A stretch of DNA of 64,000 nt, taken from Schistosoma mansoni (Eukaryota; Platyhelminthes; Trematoda; Strigeidida; Schistosomatidae). The stretch is from the NCBI RefSeq assembly GCF_000237925.1, contig NW_017386127.1, forward strand, positions 1 to 64,000, given 5' to 3'. Both the position numbers and the translations under genes were made by a program. The notes beneath the pieces are model-generated. The model saw only the letters and a list, made by a program, of their open reading frames with translations, ran no database searches and was not told the origin of the DNA. This document shows positions 58,490-64,000 of the stretch, piece after piece (the stretch's first letter is position 1; each line of letters starts with the position of its first letter).

Positions 58490-60115
58490 TAAATTTATTA
58501 AAAATACTCCAAAAGTCCTTTAAAACTCAATCGATAATAGCTAAGCTTTCACAATTTTCACTTGTTCATTAAAAACGGAGTTATTCTTACTCATTTCTTC
58601 GGTCCTGTAACAATCTCACCCGTTATGCATTCTACACTATTTCTTTAAGTTTTTCGTACTCATCCTGAAAATTACAACAATTTTCTGTGGGGACTGGCCC
58701 CATGTCAAGTCTATATGGGTAATTCTGGCCTCTGGACAGATCAATCTATCCATTCTTCTTAAATCACATTTTGACTTTGTCAGTTATTTTCTTGTCAACC
58801 TTGACTGTTTTTATGTGAGTGCATGTGTGTGCATTTCTTGTAAGACTCATCACGTGTCGGACTATAAATATCGATTCATGCTTAATTGAGTTGACTCACT
58901 CTCCTTCTCCATTGCGCGTCATTTTATTTTGCTTCACTTCACGATCAACGATTGTACGAGATAAACACATTCGAAACTTCATTCTCGTATTTGTCTTATT
59001 TAATTCCGTCATTAACCAACGCCATTTATATCTACGGTTGTGTATGAAGATTGGCGACATGTATATTTCGAAAACAAGCAGCAAATGATTTAACTGACGT
59101 CAGATATCTAGTGGCTAAAGACCAACTAGGTCATCTTTGGTCTGCACTTTTTTAAACTCTTAATCGAATGATTAACTTCAGTATGAAATATTATGAGTTA
59201 AATAAACGATCATTCATTAGTCAACCGAGATTTAGGAAAATGTTAGACAAACAATGAGAAACTCGATTGAAATAATCCTTTTTGATCAAATTCTGTTCAA
59301 TAAGTCGATTGATTTGGGTTGAAAAATGTAGGCTTGAGTGTTGTATAGCTAATTACTTATCAGTTTGACTAAGCTAAGCACTATATCACGAGATCTTGCG
59401 TTAGTGAAGTGTGGGACATATAGTTAAGAGAAATATTTCGGTTTTCCCAGTCTAACACATATTTTGAAAATCTTATGAAGGTCTTAATTTCTCACTGCAA
59501 ATCTAAACAAGTCTTGTGAATCCTGATGCACATGACTCTTTGACTATTGAGAGGCCCTTTTTCACATTTTATGAGCCAAACAATTTAGTATTTAAGTTCA
59601 TTTTTAGTTTATGTCATTAGATATTTATTCTACTTTACAAAATGAAACTTTTAGATATGTAGCCATCGTCAAGCTTTTAGAAAGTTTGTGGCCACCTATT
59701 CACAGTATGAGTTCATTTCAGAATAAAAATAATCGAGTTACTATGAGGATTTAACACCCAGAAGCTATCGATTTCCATTTTAAGCCTTTAAGTTAAAGAA
59801 AAACTCCGAAATTTATATCTGATATAGTCTCAAAATCTTTAACCAATGTTCTTTCTATTGTACACAAATACCTTGCTGTTACCTAGCCTTTGGCTACTCA
59901 TTTTTAAGATAATCTTAACCGATTTTCAACAGTCGCCTTCTAAAGTTGTCTATGTTCTGTACTATATCTCACGTGTGTACACAATAAAGGATACCGTCTG
60001 CAGGAATCGCATAAATATTTGAGTGTTTATTATTCCAAAGTTATGTTTTTTATTTAATATCTCGCTTTAAATGAATTACCCGGCAATATAATGAATTACA
60101 TTTTTTGCATTTTAA
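58490..60115. other. Intron remainder of the coiled-coil gene
   Basis: No exon or mobile-element domain recognised. 58606-59090 has a different, more even composition starting tgtaacaatctcaccc and could be an old solo LTR, but only one copy is in view. Confidence 0.35.
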
Positions 60116-60121
60116 ACACAG

Positions 60122-60230
60122 AATATCAAGACTTGAAGAGTCTTTAAATTCATTAAGGAATATTAAGCCGGTTGAAAGAACTCAGTATGAATTGAACAGC
60201 AAAGTCAATGGAAGTATCTTGAAAGACAAG
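60122..60230 (+). CDS. Next exon of the same coiled-coil gene
   Basis: Acceptor aaacacag and donor gtcagt; 1 + 36 codons, phase 0 at the end. Encodes ISRLEESLNSLRNIKPVE and YELNSKVNGSILKDK, continuing the helix of the 57218 exon. Further exons must lie outside the window or were missed. Confidence 0.65.
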
Positions 60231-60299
60231 GTCAGTACAGTTATGAGTTCTTTCATCATTCTGGTTGTATTTAGTTGAACCAGTTGATTTCTGTATTTG

Positions 60300-60923
60300 A
60301 CTAGCCACTATAAATTTTATAGATTGGAGGCAGATGGGATTACATCCAGTTCCGAGATTTTAGATAAAATTTCAGTTATTCTAACTGCCAAAACTGGACC
60401 ACCATCATTAAAAATCTCGGGGGTTAGTCCATCAGGCCCTGCTGCTCTACTTCGCTTTGGAGTGCTGATAGCCTTTTCAACCTCACTAAGAGTTAGAGGA
60501 CCTACATCAGTTTGCAATTCAGGTTGCTTGGAGATAATGGGTACCTAAAGTGTGGATGAAGGCCAGTTGAACTGTTCTGTCCATCGGTCTAATCTCCTGG
60601 ACTGAAAGTGAATAATGGTCCCATCTTTTTCCGAGACAGTTACACCAACAGCCGGATTCTTAGTACCTGTTTTCTTGATAAGTTTGAATAGTTATCTACT
60701 GTTGGCTGTCGCTGCTGCCTTTTTCATCTTTTCTGCTTTCGCTATCCACCACTGCTCAGGATCGTTGTGTAAGTTTTTTATCATCCTACGTTTAAGCTGC
60801 CTCCAGTCGATTAGTACTGCCTAACCTCTGGTGCCTAACGCGACATTAACGCCAGCAAAACCAGACGATCTCACAAGGTCGACGGATGAACACACACGAA
60901 ACAAGATTTTCGAGGTGGCAGAC
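60300..60923 (-). mobile_element. RTE LINE fragment (lineage A), rearranged, beside a gap
   Basis: Minus strand: the start of reverse transcriptase (GPLTLSEVEKAISTPKRS, RAAGPDGLTPEIFNDGG, ISELDVIPS) and linker, then a short endonuclease piece (FAGVNVALGTRG) next to the gap at 60924. The region between is deleted relative to the full copy. Confidence 0.75.
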
Positions 60924-61123
60924 NNNNNNNNNNNNNNNNNNNNNNNNNNNNNNNNNNNNNNNNNNNNNNNNNNNNNNNNNNNNNNNNNNNNNNNNNNNNN
61001 NNNNNNNNNNNNNNNNNNNNNNNNNNNNNNNNNNNNNNNNNNNNNNNNNNNNNNNNNNNNNNNNNNNNNNNNNNNNNNNNNNNNNNNNNNNNNNNNNNNN
61101 NNNNNNNNNNNNNNNNNNNNNNN
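60924..61123. other. Assembly gap, 200 N
   Basis: Exactly 200 unknown bases, a standard placeholder length, so the true distance is unknown. Confidence 0.99.
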
Positions 61124-61435
61124 GAACCCAGGACCTACCAGTCTCGCGCCAGAGCACTTAACCGATAGACCACTGAGCCGGCATCCGATGGTGTTTCTGT
61201 CTAACTCCAGAATATCCACGAAGTTGAGCAACCGTTCACCAATTGTCTCCTGGTAGGTCCTGTGTTCGAATCTCGCGAGGCGAGGTCGTGGATGCGCACT
61301 GCTGAGGAGTCCCACAACAGGACGAAACGACCGTCCAGTGCTTCCAGGTTTTGCCTTGTGGTCTAGCTTCAATTGACTCACACTTTCAACTATTAAAATA
61401 CTAAATCTCCACAAAACCCCTTCTGATAATATTAT
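61124..61435. mobile_element. Family H repeat with inverted head and full tail
   Basis: 61124-61250 is a minus-strand head with B box and A box. 61250-61435 is a plus-strand B-box-to-tail segment that includes an intact hammerhead. The two halves face away from each other, so they are two partial copies or an inversion. The gap next to them makes misassembly possible. Confidence 0.7.
61290..61345 (+). ncRNA. Type I hammerhead ribozyme with fully consensus core
   Basis: Stem I GCACUG (61296-61301) pairs perfectly with CAGUGC (61336-61341), with a further GGA/UCC at the outer end. Core CUGAGGA (61302-61308); stem II GUCC/GGAC with loop CACAACA; GAAA (61324-61327); very short stem III CGACCG; cleavage expected after UC at 61335. 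All conserved positions fit a hammerhead. The short stem III suggests activity as a dimer. Confidence 0.75.
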
Positions 61436-61740
61436 TAACTCTCTACTCAATTCTCAATTTATTTAAAATTATCATGTTTAACCTTGGTATTGAGGCCTAG
61501 AAACCAATTTTATTTATTTGTGACATTCTTTGATACAAATCTATTTAAGTATGTATTTTAGTAGGAAAACAAAATAAAATTTTCGAGCCATACTAATTTT
61601 AAAGAAGTAGGCTAAAATTTCATTATTACAAAGGAATTTCTAAAATTTCTTTTTATCCACAATAAAAGATCTTCCTAACAATTATTGCATTTACTTTATT
61701 TCGTCGAACGTGGTTCATTTGAGAAAGAATCATTTATTGG

Positions 61741-61946
61741 TTGTATGTTGACCTTGAGTTCAGAAAGTCGTTCACTAATGATTTCACAATAAGACGCAAC
61801 GTCTTCAATACGTTGCACAATCTTTCTTATCCAGGTGTTCCTGCATCCATCAACCTAATAGCCGAACGGTTTCGTTGGCCTGGCATGAATAAAGACGTGA
61901 GGGAGTGGGCACACCCCTGTGTAAGCTTCAGAAATCTAAGTCACTA
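61741..61946 (+). mobile_element. Gypsy integrase fossil fragment next to a gap
   Basis: Matches the integrase zinc-binding part of the 50.7-56.0 kb element (RRNVFNTLHNLSYPG, RWPGMNKDVREWA). It ends at the gap, so its extent is unknown. A second related copy, broken. Confidence 0.7.
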
Positions 61947-62146
61947 NNNNNNNNNNNNNNNNNNNNNNNNNNNNNNNNNNNNNNNNNNNNNNNNNNNNNN
62001 NNNNNNNNNNNNNNNNNNNNNNNNNNNNNNNNNNNNNNNNNNNNNNNNNNNNNNNNNNNNNNNNNNNNNNNNNNNNNNNNNNNNNNNNNNNNNNNNNNNN
62101 NNNNNNNNNNNNNNNNNNNNNNNNNNNNNNNNNNNNNNNNNNNNNN
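61947..62146. other. Assembly gap, 200 N
   Basis: Again exactly 200 N, a placeholder between contigs. Confidence 0.99.
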
Positions 62147-62251
62147 TGCAATTGAAGTTGTTAACCAAGCACGTAAATTTATTTATTGAACCTTGACTTT
62201 TTGTATAAAAAGCTAGTAGTTTTCCCTGGCCACCCAAACCCGAAATAGATG

Positions 62252-63321
62252 GACACGTGTTTATGAACAAGTGTAGAATAGTTTGGAAAGTAATCATGTT
62301 ACAATTTGAACTGACGTCTGTGGATAAATCGGTACCTTACTAAATCACTTTCATCGTAATACACTGCACAGTCACATAAATAGTTATGGTTTGATTCGTC
62401 ATGGTGATGTGTTCGTTTGAGTCCAGTTTGTTTGATCATCGTGTTCGTTTGAGCACGTTGAATGATGCTTCGTTTTGATTGGTATGACATTTGAATGTTG
62501 CGATTTCGCACTGTTTCGTCTTTGAAACTTGTTCGTATCTGTTTCAGTTTGTCGATGTGCACATTGGAATTTTCTGTACCGAAACGTTTCTGCGTCAGTC
62601 TGTGCACATTTCTCTCTTCAAACTCTATCTCTCTCCACATCTCTTCATCTGCACATCTGTACATCTATGCATCTATACATCTCTCTCTTGCTTTCTCCCT
62701 CTCTCTCCCTCTCCCTCACTCTCACTCTCTCTCTCTTCCTCACTCTCTCTCACTCTCTCTCTCACTCTCTCTCTCCGTCTCAATCTCTCGCTCTCTCTCT
62801 CTCTCTCTGTCAGATAACTTTCGCAATTATAGAACTTGTAAAGTGACTGTCATTCTGTCGAAGTCACTCGGTTATTGTGTGGTCATTTTGTTGACAATTC
62901 ACACGTTGTATATAACACAGAAATCTGATTAACCTTCTATTTCCATCCCGTTGTATCAGTTTATCAACATGGTCAACTCTTTTCCATATTCATCACAATT
63001 CACACATTTGAGCAAACTCTCTTCAAATCTATATGATTCAGTGTATTCCATGAAATTTCTCAATGATCCTATGTCTAGCTTGTTTATCACAGAATGACAG
63101 TGTGTTCAACTAATGCAAATATTACTTGAACGATTTAGTACATCACATTGTCAGAAAGTGTATATATTCGACTGAACTGAGTTACATTTCATGACTGATA
63201 TAGTGCGTTCTGTTGACTAATAAAGAATGTAACTCACCTGTTGGTTCGCTCAATGCATAGTAATCTGAAATGTGAGAGCGTGAATATTTAAGTGTGAACT
63301 TGTAATCTGTGATTATGTGAA
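62252..63321. repeat. Long direct repeat, unit 1 (period 1070 bp)
   Basis: Begins gacacgtgtttatgaac, as does unit 2 at 63322. It holds a unique-looking first half, a CT tract, and a second half (gatcctatgtctagcttg). An antisense frame of about 120 codons (62299-62664; KLKQIRTSFKDETVRNRN) is open in both units, but the units are too alike for that to show selection. Confidence 0.8.
62640..62813 (+). repeat. CT-rich polypyrimidine microsatellite (also 63690-63787)
   Basis: Imperfect catctctacatct minisatellite running into (CT)n with cactct interruptions, almost pure pyrimidine on the plus strand. A shorter version sits at the same place in unit 2. Open frames there (serine-leucine repeats) are artefacts. 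Confidence 0.9.
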
Positions 63322-63980
63322 GACACGTGTTTATGAACAAGTGTAGAATAGTTTGGAAAGTAATCATGTTACAATTTGAACTGACGTCTGTGGATAAATC
63401 GGTACCTTACTAAATCACTTTCATCGTAATACACTGCACAGTCACATAAATAGTTATGGTTTGATTCGTCATGGTGATGTGTTCGTTTGAGTCCAGTTTG
63501 TTTGATCATCGTGTTCGTTTGAGCACGTTGAATGATGCTTCGTTTTGATTGGTATGACATTTCAATGTTGCGATTTCGCACTGTTTCGTCTTTGAAACTT
63601 GTTCGTATCTGTTTCAGTTTGTGGATGTGCACATTGGAATTTTCTGTACCGAAACGTTTCTGCGTCAGTCTGTGCACATTTCTCTCTCCACATCTCTTCA
63701 TCTGCACATCTGTACATCTATGCATCTATACATCTCTCTCTTGCTTTCTCCCTCTCTCTCCCTCTCCCTCACTCTCACTCTCTCTCATCTTACAATTTGT
63801 AGTGACGTCTGTGGTTAAATCGGTACCTTTCTAAATCATTTTCATCGTAATGCACTGCACAGTCACATAAATAGTTATGGTTTGATTCCTTATGTTGATA
63901 CGTTTCGTTCCATCAAATTTATCATTGATCCTATATCTAGCTTGTTTATCACACCATTACAGTTTTTTCAACTGATGCAA
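63322..63980. repeat. Direct repeat, unit 2 and a deleted unit 3, running off the window
   Basis: Unit 2 follows unit 1 almost base for base to about 63787, minus a 16-bp stretch near 63687. At about 63786 it jumps into another copy of the start (gacgtctgtggttaaatcgg) and then the second half. Three units in a row suggest a tandem satellite-like array. Confidence 0.75.
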
Positions 63981-64000
63981 GTATTTGTTGAACGGTTTAT

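Noticed and set aside
58606-59090. Solo LTR
   Set aside because: Begins TGTAACA and looked familiar, but there is no second copy, target duplication or matching end in the window.
62299-62664. Antisense frame of 121 codons, repeated at 63369-63725
   Set aside because: Open in both units, but these are nearly identical copies, so conservation says nothing; no start context or domain.
62495-62932. Serine/leucine-rich frames over the CT tract
   Set aside because: They arise from CTCTCT repeats in every frame; no coding signal.

Overview
The window looks like chromosomal DNA of a blood fluke (Schistosoma or a close trematode). It is AT-rich and intron-rich. It carries RTE-type and CR1-type LINEs, Penelope-like elements, Ty3/Gypsy remnants, a Merlin-type DNA transposon and many tRNA-headed repeats that contain hammerhead ribozymes, a mix typical of schistosome genomes. 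Two runs of exactly 200 N mark scaffold gaps.

Region 0.3-34.3 kb (+ strand) is one host gene. I can place 15 consecutive exons whose splice phases all agree and which end in a stop codon. They encode 800 residues of a coiled-coil protein that I match from memory to the CCDC162 family. Its introns are full of mobile DNA: a nearly full-length RTE LINE with a perfect 12-bp target duplication (8.26-11.80 kb), many hammerhead repeats, a Gypsy remnant, and a compact gag-only LTR element with a 5-bp target duplication (30.8-32.2 kb).

Region 35.7-39.6 kb (- strand) holds the last two exons of a methionine-R-sulfoxide reductase (MsrB), tail-to-tail with the first gene. Its last intron contains a decayed Penelope-like element that was split by a 533-bp retroposon.

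Region 40-56 kb is repeat-dominated: a tRNA-like repeat, a GIY-YIG (Penelope-type) tail between inverted repeats, a second copy of the 533-bp retroposon family butted against an RTE LINE, a CR1-like LINE end, and a 5.3-kb Ty3/Gypsy element with paired LTRs.

Region 56-60.3 kb (+ strand) contains at least two phase-compatible exons of a second, unidentified coiled-coil gene. Their intron carries a Merlin remnant with palindromes and telomere-like sequence. From 60.3 kb to the end there are LINE and Gypsy fragments around the two gaps, the best-preserved hammerhead in the window, and a 1.07-kb direct repeat with a long CT-rich tract. The host genes are unrelated single-copy loci. I see no operon-like or defence-like gene cluster.
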